Assembly (NCBI RefSeq): GCF_004614195.1
Contig: NZ_SPUM01000081.1
Location: forward strand, 29,486-93,485
Direction of reading: 5' to 3'
Length of the DNA: 64,000 nt
DNA from: Massilia horti
GTDB lineage: Bacteria; Pseudomonadota; Gammaproteobacteria; Burkholderiales; Burkholderiaceae_D
Positions within the stretch are counted from its first letter, which is position 1; every line of letters begins with the position of its first letter. The position numbers and the translations under genes are program-made. A model generated the notes under the pieces. It saw only the letters and a list, made by a program, of their open reading frames with translations, searched no databases and had not been told where the DNA came from. Below, piece by piece: positions 1 through 8,150 of this stretch.

Positions 1-38
1 GACGTCCTCAACCATGAATCGTTTTGAATCATTCATCT

Positions 39-1889
39 ATGCCCGATATCTCCGCTGACAACCTGGAACCTGCCAAAGTAACGCTCGACGACCTCCGAAG
101 CGCCGGCGTGAACGCGGTTTTGGATCAACCGTCGACCGTTGACTACACGGCCATGAACACCTCGCTGAACAAGGCCGCGGATGAGGCAAAGGCTGCCGGG
201 GATGAAGCCAAAGCTCGGGCCTTGGGCTTCATGGCGGCAATCTGCTCAATGATGCTGACGCCCAGCGAAAAGGCGGCACCGTTCCAACCGATGCTCGTCA
301 TCGGGGGCCGGCGAACCATGATCCCCGACGATCTCAGTCAGGCCGATATCGACCTGCTGGGCAGTTTTTGCGCCGAAGTAAAAAATGACCTGTTGCGGGC
401 ACGCTTGGCCGACTTGGTGTGGATGAAGGACCGGCGCAAAGGTATCGGATTCGCACGTACGGCAATCGACGGCTATCGCACACACCCCATTGATGCCGAT
501 ACTTGGCACATCAGCGGCCAGGCCGTGTGGCACCGCGCGCTGCAACTTGCAATTTCGATCGGCGCCGGCGCAGAGAACCGAGCGACGGAGATCGAATCGA
601 CACTTTTGGGCGCATTTGATAATGCGCATGGCGCTGACGGCATCGAGCCGCTCTGGTACGTACGTCCGCTTTTCGTCGAAAAGCGCGCCCGTCCCGAAGC
701 CTCCAGGATCGCCGGTGAATTCGAACGGATCGGTCGGGAGCGCCTAGCCGCTGGCAACGGATTCGCTGCTGAGAGCTTCTTCCAAGAGGCCGAACGGTGG
801 TTCGAGCGCGCGCATCTTCCGGAAAAGCAGGCCGGCGTGCTGGCAATGCTCGCGTCTAGCTACGCCGATTTGGCGGAGGCAAGCGGATCCGCGATCGCTC
901 GTCAGGAATTCATCACGCGCGCGATCGCGACCTATCGCCAAGTCCCAGGGCAATACCGGGCAGAGCACAAGGTCGAAGAGACCATCGATACATTGCGCGC
1001 GAAGCTTGCCGCTGCTGGGCGCCTGGCCTTGGGCGAGATGAAGCTTATCAAGGGCCCCACGATTGATTTGACGAAATTCGTGGAACAGAGCATGCGAGCG
1101 GTGACCGGGAAAACGCCGCTGGACGCGCTGCTTGCGTTCTGCGCACTACACCCCTTCCCAAACCGCCAGAAATTGTACGACGCGGCAAAAAATCTGGTCT
1201 CGCAGAGCCTCGTCGGCCGGCTGTTCGGCGGAGCCACTTTGGCTGAGGACGGACGCGTGATCGCCCGACGCGGCGGGGCCGACAATGGGGCTGAGGCGGA
1301 GGCGGCCCAAATCGAGGCTCGAGCGGTCAAGTCTTGTGTCGAGCTTGCAGCAATGACGGCGCACGGTATGATCATTCCAGCACTCGACGCCATGCAGATG
1401 GAATCGCATCTGACCCCGCTGGATTTCGCCAACCTAGCCTACAGTGCCTCATTCGTCCCGAACGACCGAGCAGACGTGGTTGCGAAAGGTTTATATGCTG
1501 GTTACTGCGGCGACTACGTGCAGGCCATCCACATACTGATGCCACAGTTCGAACACATGGTGCGGGTCGCGCTGCAGAACGTTGGCGCACATACAACGAC
1601 CCATGACAAGGACGGTATCGACATGGAAACCGGCCTTTCGACGCTCGTGGAGCGCGAACAAATGGCAGCGGTATTCGGAGAGGATCTAACCTTCACGATT
1701 CGCTCGATCATGTGCGAACAGGAGGGCCCCAACCTGCGCAATGCTGTTGCCCACGGCTTGGCAGACAGCGGATTGTGCAACGGACAGCTTGGAGTCTACG
1801 CGTGGTGGCTAGTCCTTCGCTTGGTAGTTTGGTCCTATATGGCGGCGATGCAAGGGCCTGATCCCGAAGGTGTGGCGCCGTCCAAGTAG
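39..1889 (+). CDS. DUF4209 (HEPN-type) protein, putative RNase effector
   Basis: A 616-residue protein. Its last ~100 residues match the DUF4209 family (an acidic E-x-x-x-R segment, a threonine-rich loop, then L-R-N-A-V-A-H-G). The R-x4-H of this motif (about R567 to H572) is the HEPN ribonuclease signature. The N-terminal two thirds are helical with no domain I recognise. DUF4209/HEPN proteins occur in abortive-infection contexts, so a toxic RNase role is inferred. I chose the ATG at 39; an in-frame TTG at 24 is possible, and a start before the window cannot be excluded. The gene lies 37 bp upstream of a co-directional HNH endonuclease gene, so the two probably form one operon and one system. 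The family call is good; the function is inferred. Confidence 0.8.
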   Translation: MPDISADNLEPAKVTLDDLRSAGVNAVLDQPSTVDYTAMNTSLNKAADEAKAAGDEAKARALGFMAAICSMMLTPSEKAAPFQPMLVIGGRRTMIPDDLSQADIDLLGSFCAEVKNDLLRARLADLVWMKDRRKGIGFARTAIDGYRTHPIDADTWHISGQAVWHRALQLAISIGAGAENRATEIESTLLGAFDNAHGADGIEPLWYVRPLFVEKRARPEASRIAGEFERIGRERLAAGNGFAAESFFQEAERWFERAHLPEKQAGVLAMLASSYADLAEASGSAIARQEFITRAIATYRQVPGQYRAEHKVEETIDTLRAKLAAAGRLALGEMKLIKGPTIDLTKFVEQSMRAVTGKTPLDALLAFCALHPFPNRQKLYDAAKNLVSQSLVGRLFGGATLAEDGRVIARRGGADNGAEAEAAQIEARAVKSCVELAAMTAHGMIIPALDAMQMESHLTPLDFANLAYSASFVPNDRADVVAKGLYAGYCGDYVQAIHILMPQFEHMVRVALQNVGAHTTTHDKDGIDMETGLSTLVEREQMAAVFGEDLTFTIRSIMCEQEGPNLRNAVAHGLADSGLCNGQLGVYAWWLVLRLVVWSYMAAMQGPDPEGVAPSK

Positions 1890-1926
1890 CAATCCACAGC
1901 CGAGCTCATAGTTAAATTGAACAAAA

Positions 1927-2733
1927 ATGGGACAAAGTAAAAATCGAAAAGACGCACTATTCGCGAAACAGAGCAACTGCGTTTTCTGTGGTGGCCTAGA
2001 GATCGCAACAACAATAGAGCATTGTCCACCTCGAGCGCTTTTTCAGGATCGTCAGTGGCCAGAAGGTTTTGAGTTTCCGGCATGCGCTAGCTGCAATAAC
2101 GGGACCTCTGACCAAGATCTTCTTATCGCTACGCTAGCAAGATGCGGCCTGGACGATCAAGGGAATACTGATGGACGATTGGAGGGGCTCTTAAGAATGG
2201 TGAATCGCCAATATCCTTCACTGATCAAGGAGATGCTGCCAAACTCGATAGAAGCGAGGCGAATGAACCGCGAGTTGGGTATTACCCCGGATCACGGTGA
2301 AACGCACAAGGGTGTCGCACCTGTGAAAGTCACCGAAGAGATGCACTCGGCTGTGCAAACCTTTGCAGAAAAACTTTCAAAAGGTATTTTTTTCATCGAG
2401 ACGAACCGCATATTTCCAAGGGCAGGCAAGTTGGCGCTCAACTGGTTTACAAATGCAGAGCTGATTCGGAGCGGTCATTACCCGATTTTCAAGCTGCTTG
2501 CCGAAGTTCAAGGCGTGGTCCCAACCTTAAAGCGAAATCGACAGTTTCTTAACGACCAGTTCTCGTACAAGTACAGCGGAGTGCCCGATGCGGACATGTT
2601 TGTGCTTCAGGTATCGTTTGGCACGGCTTTCGGGTTCCTGGTGTTTGGAGCGGAGCAAGCTGGGCGCCTTGAGGCTATGCTAGCGAATATGGAGGCAAAG
2701 ACGGGTCGCAAAGGCCCGTTCGTGCTTCTCTAA
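1927..2733 (+). CDS. HNH endonuclease family protein
   Basis: A 268-residue protein with an N-terminal zinc-finger HNH nuclease core: C18-x2-C21, E31-H32-C-P-P, then C53-x2-C56-N57. The paired CxxC motifs flanking an E-H-x-P-P block are typical of bacterial HNH nucleases in defence loci. The remaining ~200 residues have no feature I can name and may sense or bind a target. It starts 37 bp after the DUF4209 gene on the same strand, without a strong ribosome-binding site, which fits co-transcription. The likely role is DNA cleavage as the partner of the upstream HEPN protein (inference). Codon use looks less GC-rich than in the right half of the window, in line with horizontal transfer. Confidence 0.8.
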   Translation: MGQSKNRKDALFAKQSNCVFCGGLEIATTIEHCPPRALFQDRQWPEGFEFPACASCNNGTSDQDLLIATLARCGLDDQGNTDGRLEGLLRMVNRQYPSLIKEMLPNSIEARRMNRELGITPDHGETHKGVAPVKVTEEMHSAVQTFAEKLSKGIFFIETNRIFPRAGKLALNWFTNAELIRSGHYPIFKLLAEVQGVVPTLKRNRQFLNDQFSYKYSGVPDADMFVLQVSFGTAFGFLVFGAEQAGRLEAMLANMEAKTGRKGPFVLL

Positions 2734-2923
2734 GCGTCTTGCCACGTCTGCTAGGCGCTGGGAAAACAACACACCGTGGATAATTTCCGCAGCCCGCCGC
2801 CCTTGCCCGTGTCGAGGAGTGAAGGCCACTGGAAAAATAGCGGCACGAGCTCGCCCAAACCATTTCCTGAGCTCGCTCAGAATCCGTCCCCCGCAAGGAC
2901 GGAGCGGGCGGCACTAAGCACAA

Positions 2924-2957
2924 GTTGACAGAGTCAACGGGCCCCAACGGGGCCCGT
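2924..2957. terminator. Double inverted repeat, terminator-like
   Basis: Two adjacent perfect hairpins. GTTGAC-aga-GTCAAC occupies 2924-2938, and ACGGGCCCC-aac-GGGGCCCGT occupies 2937-2957. The second is a strong 9-bp GC stem with a 3-nt loop. It lies just beyond the 3' end of the tRNA-Cys fragment (read on the minus strand) and about 200 bp past the HNH gene. No clear T-run follows on either strand. It may be the old terminator of the tRNA gene, or a bidirectional terminator. Confidence 0.5.
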
Positions 2958-2968
2958 ACTCGGAAAAC

Positions 2969-3020
2969 TGGAGGCGAGGACGGGAATCGAACCCGTCTAG
3001 ACGGCTTTGCAGGACGCTGT
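2969..3020 (-). other. tRNA-Cys 3' fragment (probable att site)
   Basis: Read on the minus strand this ends in GCCTCCA. It carries a perfect T-arm (ACGGG, TTCGATT loop, CCCGT), the variable region GTCTAG and an anticodon loop CTGCAAA (anticodon GCA, Cys). This agrees with bacterial tRNA-Cys. The 3' acceptor strand CCTCGCC has no complementary 5' strand upstream, the anticodon stem has a mismatch, and no normal D-arm is visible. It is therefore a 3' half, not a complete tRNA. Such 3' tRNA fragments are the usual product of integrase-mediated island insertion (attL/attR). No integrase gene is seen nearby. Confidence 0.65.
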
Positions 3021-3235
3021 GTTTCCACCTGGGTCACCCGCTACAAAAACACGTTCCAGATGGCGGTTCCTTTGCTGAAACGCGTATTCAGGCACCCGCG
3101 CGAATGAGCCCAAGCAATGCGCCGCACGTTATTTGATGGATACTTTTTCAGAAATCCGTATTGATTGCCATTGCCCGGTCGTCGCCTCGGTGGGCATTCT
3201 CGGGAAACGCGGCCACAGAGCGAGAGATGTGAAGA

Positions 3236-3460
3236 ATGCTTCAGGTACTTGCTACGCATCGGATCGTCGTCTTCGACAGCGAACTACTCGGCCTACGTGG
3301 CGACCAGTACGCCACTGCGCTCGTCACGTGGAACGACGATTATCACGCCGACGGATACTGGGCCTGGTTTCAGAAATTCTTCGATGAGGAACGCTTCGAG
3401 GCCGTTCTATGCCCGACCGACGGCCTTCAGGCTCCAATCGACTACGGGCTCTTGCAGTAG
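3236..3460 (+). CDS. Small hypothetical protein
   Basis: A 74-residue open frame with protein-like composition: hydrophobic N-terminal beta-like stretch, aromatic and acidic middle, Cys-Pro near the C-terminus. A purine-rich GAGAG sequence lies about 11 bp before the ATG. I do not recognise the sequence. The surrounding 2.8-3.6 kb holds overlapping frames but no other convincing gene, so this may be a relic. Low confidence that it is expressed. Confidence 0.3.
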   Translation: MLQVLATHRIVVFDSELLGLRGDQYATALVTWNDDYHADGYWAWFQKFFDEERFEAVLCPTDGLQAPIDYGLLQ

Positions 3461-3643
3461 GACCGGTCGGTCCGCCCCTGTCCATCTGAATGCCGTGCGA
3501 TTTGCGGCAACACAGCATGCCGCGTCGTTGCAACATCGATAATTCAACGAGAAGGTACGGCGTTGGCTGAGCGATCCCGTTCTGTGGAAAGGCCCCGCAG
3601 CCAGTCGGTTCAGAGTACTTCAACTTTGGCATTAAGCCCGACT

Positions 3644-4240
3644 ATGCTTCGATTCGCTCCAATCGTCCTGTCGTGGATGGTGATAACGGCAAACGCCAGT
3701 CCGGTCAGCGACCTGGCGAGCGCAGCGCGAGCCCAGATCGGCGTCACGATACTCTATGACAGCAGCTACCAGCGCATCGCTTATCCTGGAGGAGACGTGC
3801 CACTGGACCGCGGCGTCTGTACGGACGTCGTGATACGTGCGTACCGAACGATCGGCATCGACTTGCAAAAATTGGTGCACGAGGACATGCGGCAGGCGTG
3901 GAATGCGTACCCGCACCCGGCAAAATGGGGCCTGAAGTCGACCGACACCAACATCGACCACCGCCGTGTACCCAACCTTGCCACGTTCTTTCGTCGTCAT
4001 GGAACATCGATTGGCGTAACTGGCCGGCCCGCGGACTTTCGCCCGGGCGACATCGTTACCTGGCAGATCCAGCCGAGCCTACCGCATATTGGCATCGTGT
4101 CGGACCAGGTTTCGGCAGCAGGCACTCCTTTAGTGATCCACAACATTGGTTATGGCGCGACGTTGGACGATATCCTGTTCGCGTTCCCGATCACAGGCCA
4201 TTACCGGTACCCATCGGCGTCGACCGGGACACCTCGATAA
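3644..4240 (+). CDS. DUF1287 (YijF-like) secreted protein
   Basis: A 198-residue protein starting at the ATG at 3644, which places a signal-peptide-like hydrophobic segment (residues 2-18, ending A-N-A-S) at the N-terminus. An upstream TTG at 3563 would add a non-signal extension and is rejected. The mature part carries the DUF1287 signature: R-G-V-C-T-D-V-V-I-R, an H-E-D-M segment, D-x-N-I-D-H-R-R-V-P-N-L and P-G-D-I-V-T-W with a downstream P-H-I-G-I-V-S-D. The Cys and His of these motifs resemble an NlpC/P60-type papain-fold hydrolase, so a cell-wall hydrolase role in the periplasm is plausible but unproven. The gene stands alone in this accessory stretch. Confidence 0.75.
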   Translation: MLRFAPIVLSWMVITANASPVSDLASAARAQIGVTILYDSSYQRIAYPGGDVPLDRGVCTDVVIRAYRTIGIDLQKLVHEDMRQAWNAYPHPAKWGLKSTDTNIDHRRVPNLATFFRRHGTSIGVTGRPADFRPGDIVTWQIQPSLPHIGIVSDQVSAAGTPLVIHNIGYGATLDDILFAFPITGHYRYPSASTGTPR

Positions 4241-4469
4241 GGATCTTTTGTCGGGCACCGGATCGCGTCGCGGGCGAAGCGCAAAGCGTCGACAGCGCCG
4301 GGCCCCGCGTAGAACAAGCGGGACAACTTAGCATGTGCAAGCTCAACACCTCACTCGCGAGGGTCATCCAATCCTCGTTGATTACTTCCCAACTGCCGGC
4401 GCGTTGTTGTCATGCTTGCTCAATGGATATTGAATGGGGTGCCGCGACGTACACAATCTTGGATGGGAT

Positions 4470-5003
4470 ATGAAAGAGCAGATCCGCCTCTCTCTTGGGC
4501 GAAGCGCGCGTGATTTTCGGAATATTGTGTGGCCTTTGATATTAACGGTGCCTTTACTCAACGGAGGTACGCTGAAACCTGGGGAGGCAGCGGCCGGACA
4601 GGAGTCGAAAGACGAATTGGATTTTTTGGCAGGGATTGACGCATGGCAGCTATTCACTCGAACCTCTGTGGTACGTGGAATCGCTAGCCGCGTGCAGTGG
4701 AAGGATTGCTACCAAACTTTTACTGTACGGGTCAGCCGCCCGAATGGCGGCGAAACTGAGTTCCAAAAGCGCTTTGATGTAAAAAACAAAAATAATGGCC
4801 ACCTGTATCCCTACATTACGGTGCAAGCGTTTTTGAATGGTAAAGGTGGGCGCCTTCTGGCAGCGGCAGCGATAAAAACAGAAGATCTTATCGAGGCGGT
4901 ATCGGATCCCCACTGGTGGCAGAAGACCGCGGTTTTCTTTTCGATTGGAATGGGAAACCTATTGGGTGCCGGACTGAACTATCATCCAGAGTCGCCTGTT
5001 TAG
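4470..5003 (+). CDS. Hypothetical protein
   Basis: A 177-residue protein of unknown family. The ATG at 4470 is preceded by GGATGGG; an alternative ATG at 4434 would add 12 residues. There is a short hydrophobic segment near residues 20-33 (possible uncleaved signal or membrane anchor), a basic middle region and a hydrophobic, glycine-rich stretch near the C-terminus (about 153-168). No catalytic motif is evident. It lies between the DUF1287 gene and the convergent Wadjet operon. Its lower GC content than the right half fits recent acquisition. Confidence 0.5.
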   Translation: MKEQIRLSLGRSARDFRNIVWPLILTVPLLNGGTLKPGEAAAGQESKDELDFLAGIDAWQLFTRTSVVRGIASRVQWKDCYQTFTVRVSRPNGGETEFQKRFDVKNKNNGHLYPYITVQAFLNGKGGRLLAAAAIKTEDLIEAVSDPHWWQKTAVFFSIGMGNLLGAGLNYHPESPV

Positions 5004-5406
5004 CTACCTCCCCTAGCCCTCGCGTACTTGCCACTAATAGTTGTACTTAATGAGCTCGATATTGGGCGTCCGCTGGGGCCGCGCTCGGCTCAGTGCGCGG
5101 CACCTCGATTGGCCAGTGCTGCCCTTCGTCCCCCGGTTCCGGCCACGCTCGGGCGCTAGATTCCCTGGCCGCCTGCGTGTTAGGCCAGAATAATCTTGAA
5201 TGGTCCCCCAATAAAAACAACAACTTAAGAATGAAATACAGCCTCGTTGGCGGCTGTAATTTCTTGAACAGACCAACATTACAGCGCGTTTTGGCTCCCC
5301 TACGATAATAGTCTCTTGAATGGGTCCCGAACTGTTCCGTGAAGCTACTCATCGCGGCAAGCCGTTTCCACATGTTAATGAAACAATCGCTTCCTGGGTA
5401 GGAATT
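5004..5406. other. Intergenic, no gene seen
   Basis: About 400 bp between the hypothetical gene and the 3' end of jetD. Frames on both strands are short, overlapping and low-complexity. I see no strong hairpin, tRNA or repeat. It separates two convergent transcription units. Confidence 0.4.
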
Positions 5407-6288
5407 TCACGTGGGATAAGCTCCCACGCTCGGGTTGGCGCGTTCGCTCTCGCCCCTGCACAACCGTTCTTGGGGAAGCGCGTTGCGGCTCGCTTTCACG
5501 ATAGCCCACAGCCGACGCACATCAGGATGTTTGGCGTAGTCCAGCACCACTTGGGCGCCTGCCAATTGACCGTTATACCGTCCCTGTAGCTTGGATTTGC
5601 CTAACAGGTCGCGCAACACATCTTCTGGCGGTGCCAGGATTCCCCTGAGGTGTGGCAGCCGCGATGCAATGGCAAGGCCCTCCGGGTCGTAATCTGGCGC
5701 CGACCATACCGGGCGACCGAAAGCGTCCAGAAAACTTATTGCCGCGCCAATCGAGGTATGGCCGCCGCCCCGCCACAATACGAGCGGGTTTTCTCCGGCT
5801 GCTCCCAGATCGAGTTCGAGGTCGTCAATGCGCTCGAAAGCCTCCCAGTTCTCGACCACAATCACCGACTCGTGTCGTATGCAATCGAGCGCACTGGAGA
5901 CATCGCATTCCAGATTATCCCGCGGCGGTAGGAAGATAGATTCGCGTCCGCACTTCAGTGGCCGGCCCGGTAGCGCCTTCAGCGCAATCCTGTTGGCACG
6001 TACGGCCAGGCCCGCCCATTTCTCGTCTGGCCCCAGTTCCAGCGCTGCAGCGCGACTGACACCAGCCCAGGCTTCGGCCGGAGTAGTCGGATCGATGTTG
6101 TCGGCGCGCAGCCAGGCGCGAATCCGCACCTTATGCGCCGCGTTGAACATGACGTTCCTGCCCCGAAGGGTGCCAATACCGCTTTCAGCGACGAATGCTG
6201 TAAGCGTCTTCGAGGCATGGAATTGCATTCGCTCAGCCGGGCTCTGAACAACTTTCAACAAGCTCTGGGCGAGCATTTTTGTGGTCAT
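5407..6288 (-). CDS. jetD: Wadjet nuclease subunit JetD (Toprim)
   Basis: A 293-residue protein, the Toprim-fold nuclease of a Wadjet/MksBEFG system. In the C-terminal DUF2220-like domain, V-V-E-N-W-E (E146) and P-D-Y-D-P-E-G (D199, D201) form the glutamate plus DxD metal site that cuts DNA. The ATG at 6288 overlaps the jetA stop in a TGATG junction, which decides the start; the longer frame to 6420 has an untypical Arg-rich leader. The N-terminal half corresponds to DUF3322 but is shorter than in many JetD proteins (usually nearer 400 residues). In characterised systems JetD is held by the JetABC SMC complex and cleaves circular plasmid DNA after loop extrusion. Confidence 0.85.
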   Translation of the reverse strand: MTTKMLAQSLLKVVQSPAERMQFHASKTLTAFVAESGIGTLRGRNVMFNAAHKVRIRAWLRADNIDPTTPAEAWAGVSRAAALELGPDEKWAGLAVRANRIALKALPGRPLKCGRESIFLPPRDNLECDVSSALDCIRHESVIVVENWEAFERIDDLELDLGAAGENPLVLWRGGGHTSIGAAISFLDAFGRPVWSAPDYDPEGLAIASRLPHLRGILAPPEDVLRDLLGKSKLQGRYNGQLAGAQVVLDYAKHPDVRRLWAIVKASRNALPQERLCRGESERANPSVGAYPT

Positions 6289-7520
6289 CAACGCACCTTC
6301 GATAGCAATAGGTCGGTAACATAAATATTCCCACACAACGGCTCTGTATCGATTGTTATGGGCTCGAAGTTCACATCGGCGCTGCGCCTGCGGCGCAAGG
6401 AGCCTTCGTGTAGCAGGCACAGCAACCAGATATCGTCATCGAGCTGCGCAAGGTCGCAACGCTGTGCTTTCCAAGCGAGCGCGGACACCGGCACGTCACC
6501 GAGATCGGCAAGCAGTGCCGCCAGCGCTTCTTGCCACGGTTGGGTACTCGCCATTTCGTCGTCCGTCAGTTCAGGTTCATCCGGCAGCAGAGCGCCGAGC
6601 CGTGCCGGTGCGCTGATGGGTGGCTTGACGCTTGGGATCGACATCGCAATGTCATAAAATACCTGTTCCTGAACCGGATTTTGAATACATGGATGCGCCA
6701 CCAAAGAAAAGCCAGCGGCCCGGCGCATCCACGCCGGCGCGTCATCGAATACTTCGATCTCTTGCGGGACAAAGGATGGCGTACGTTTTAAAAAGAGCTC
6801 GAAGGCACGCATGCGTTTTGCGAGCAGTTCGATCTGCCTGGTGCGGAAAAGATAATCCCGCAAGATTGCGGTGATGTCGAGCAGTTGAGCACGCCATTGG
6901 GGAAGATGATTTACGATCTGGGAGCGATACGTTTCGCACATCCGCTCCCCCTCAGGCGTGGCCTCCAGCGTGTGGAGCAAGTTACTGGACTGGATTGCGC
7001 CCAATGCTTGGCTGATGCTCTCGACACGCCCCAGATAAAATTCGTTCTGGGCGCGTTTCTCTGCATAGGTGGGAACGTTCGCGAATCGGTTATCGGCCAA
7101 AACACGGAGGAACTGCAGGGCGACGGTAACACTGTCGGATAAGGCGAAAACCGCCCGGTCGAATTCGTCGATATAGCGGTCCGCATCGTCCGGGCGCCCA
7201 TCAAAGATTGCGTGAGCGACAAGGTCCGCGATCTCCGGAAGCCGCCTGTCGAGATCAGCGACATCAGCCCCTACCATTGAGTAAAGCCTGTCGACACGAA
7301 GTGCCTCGTCAAGATGCTTGGCGAGGGAGCTGGCCAGACGGTAGGTACCTTCTTTGAACGGGATAAGAATGCGTGCCTGGTTCAGCTTGTGCAGACCCCG
7401 CCCTCCATCCGGATCGTCAGAATGGTCGACTTCACCGCGGTTATACGCGGCGGCGATGAGCTGCCGGTGCTTGTGCAACTCATTAAGGTGTGCAATGACG
7501 AGGTCAGGGTGATTCGGCAT
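6288..7520 (-). CDS. jetA: Wadjet kleisin-like subunit JetA (MukF/MksF type)
   Basis: A 410-residue mostly helical protein with an N-terminal winged-helix-like segment (about residues 10-70: a helix pair, then a Y-R-L-A-S-S strand) and long amphipathic helices. This agrees with the MukF/MksF-like kleisin JetA that bridges the SMC heads. It lies between jetB and jetD: 6 bp after the jetB stop, and its own stop overlaps the jetD start. Assignment rests mainly on position and length, helped by the helical character; there is no catalytic motif to read. It is the third gene of the operon, whereas the name-giving order is A-B-C-D. Confidence 0.75.
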   Translation of the reverse strand: MPNHPDLVIAHLNELHKHRQLIAAAYNRGEVDHSDDPDGGRGLHKLNQARILIPFKEGTYRLASSLAKHLDEALRVDRLYSMVGADVADLDRRLPEIADLVAHAIFDGRPDDADRYIDEFDRAVFALSDSVTVALQFLRVLADNRFANVPTYAEKRAQNEFYLGRVESISQALGAIQSSNLLHTLEATPEGERMCETYRSQIVNHLPQWRAQLLDITAILRDYLFRTRQIELLAKRMRAFELFLKRTPSFVPQEIEVFDDAPAWMRRAAGFSLVAHPCIQNPVQEQVFYDIAMSIPSVKPPISAPARLGALLPDEPELTDDEMASTQPWQEALAALLADLGDVPVSALAWKAQRCDLAQLDDDIWLLCLLHEGSLRRRRSADVNFEPITIDTEPLCGNIYVTDLLLSKVR

Positions 7521-7526
7521 AGTAAG

Positions 7527-8150
7527 CTATAACAAACGCGGTACAGGTGCTTCTTCTTCCTCGATATCGTCGCCAATATTTTCGGCAGTCATTAGAAACT
7601 GCACGATTTCGGTGAGATACTCGATCTTGCCTGTGACTTGGTAGATTTCTCGCTCTTCATTGACGCAAATGAGAAAGCCGTCGTCGACCAACAGTTTCAA
7701 TTGTCGATCCAGGCTCCCCCGCAACTTGCCGTCGGTGGCTCCGCCTCGCCCGACGGTGCCCATTGCTTGAAACTCAGCACGCAGGCCGGGATTGCCATCG
7801 ATCGCGGCCATGAGCGCGTGAGCTTCTATCTTGTCTCCTCTAGAGTAAAAGACCTCCATTCCGCTCGCGCGCATCGCCTTAACGAAGAAGTCGACCAGGA
7901 ACCGGACTTTTTGCTTGATGTGCGCAAATTCCTCCTTAATGGCGCGCTTCTCATCGGGCCCAATGCGCTCATATGCGGCGTACCAGGCGCCGCGTTGCTC
8001 GGTCATCACCAAGGCACGGCCGATCCGGGTCAGATACGCATTGACGTCCTTTTGGTTTGACTCGATAGCAAGGAAACGGTAGGCGTCCGGATAGCGCACT
8101 TCACAGATAAATTCCCCGGACAAAAGCAGCGGCATTGCCTGTTCAAACAT
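7527..8150 (-). CDS. jetB: Wadjet subunit JetB (MukE/MksE type)
   Basis: A 207-residue protein. I chose the ATG at 8150 because it sits inside the last codons of jetC (an 8-nt ATGTTTGA overlap), implying translational coupling; longer frames reach 8264 but only duplicate jetC sequence. It has winged-helix-like features (G-S-L-D-R-Q-L-K-L-L-V-D-D-G-F-L) and an acidic C-terminal tail (E-E-E-E). Size and position match the MukE/MksE-like JetB, which binds JetA and modulates the SMC complex. The call depends on context as much as on sequence. Confidence 0.75.
   Translation of the reverse strand: MFEQAMPLLLSGEFICEVRYPDAYRFLAIESNQKDVNAYLTRIGRALVMTEQRGAWYAAYERIGPDEKRAIKEEFAHIKQKVRFLVDFFVKAMRASGMEVFYSRGDKIEAHALMAAIDGNPGLRAEFQAMGTVGRGGATDGKLRGSLDRQLKLLVDDGFLICVNEEREIYQVTGKIEYLTEIVQFLMTAENIGDDIEEEEAPVPRLL

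Noticed and set aside
2969..3045. Complete tRNA-Cys gene
   Set aside because: The 5' acceptor strand and the D-arm are missing, and the anticodon stem has a mismatch; only the 3' half is supported.
3238..3247. Possible left-end copy of the transposon repeat (TTCAGGTA)
   Set aside because: A single short match in the wrong orientation for an opposite end, with no neighbouring copies.
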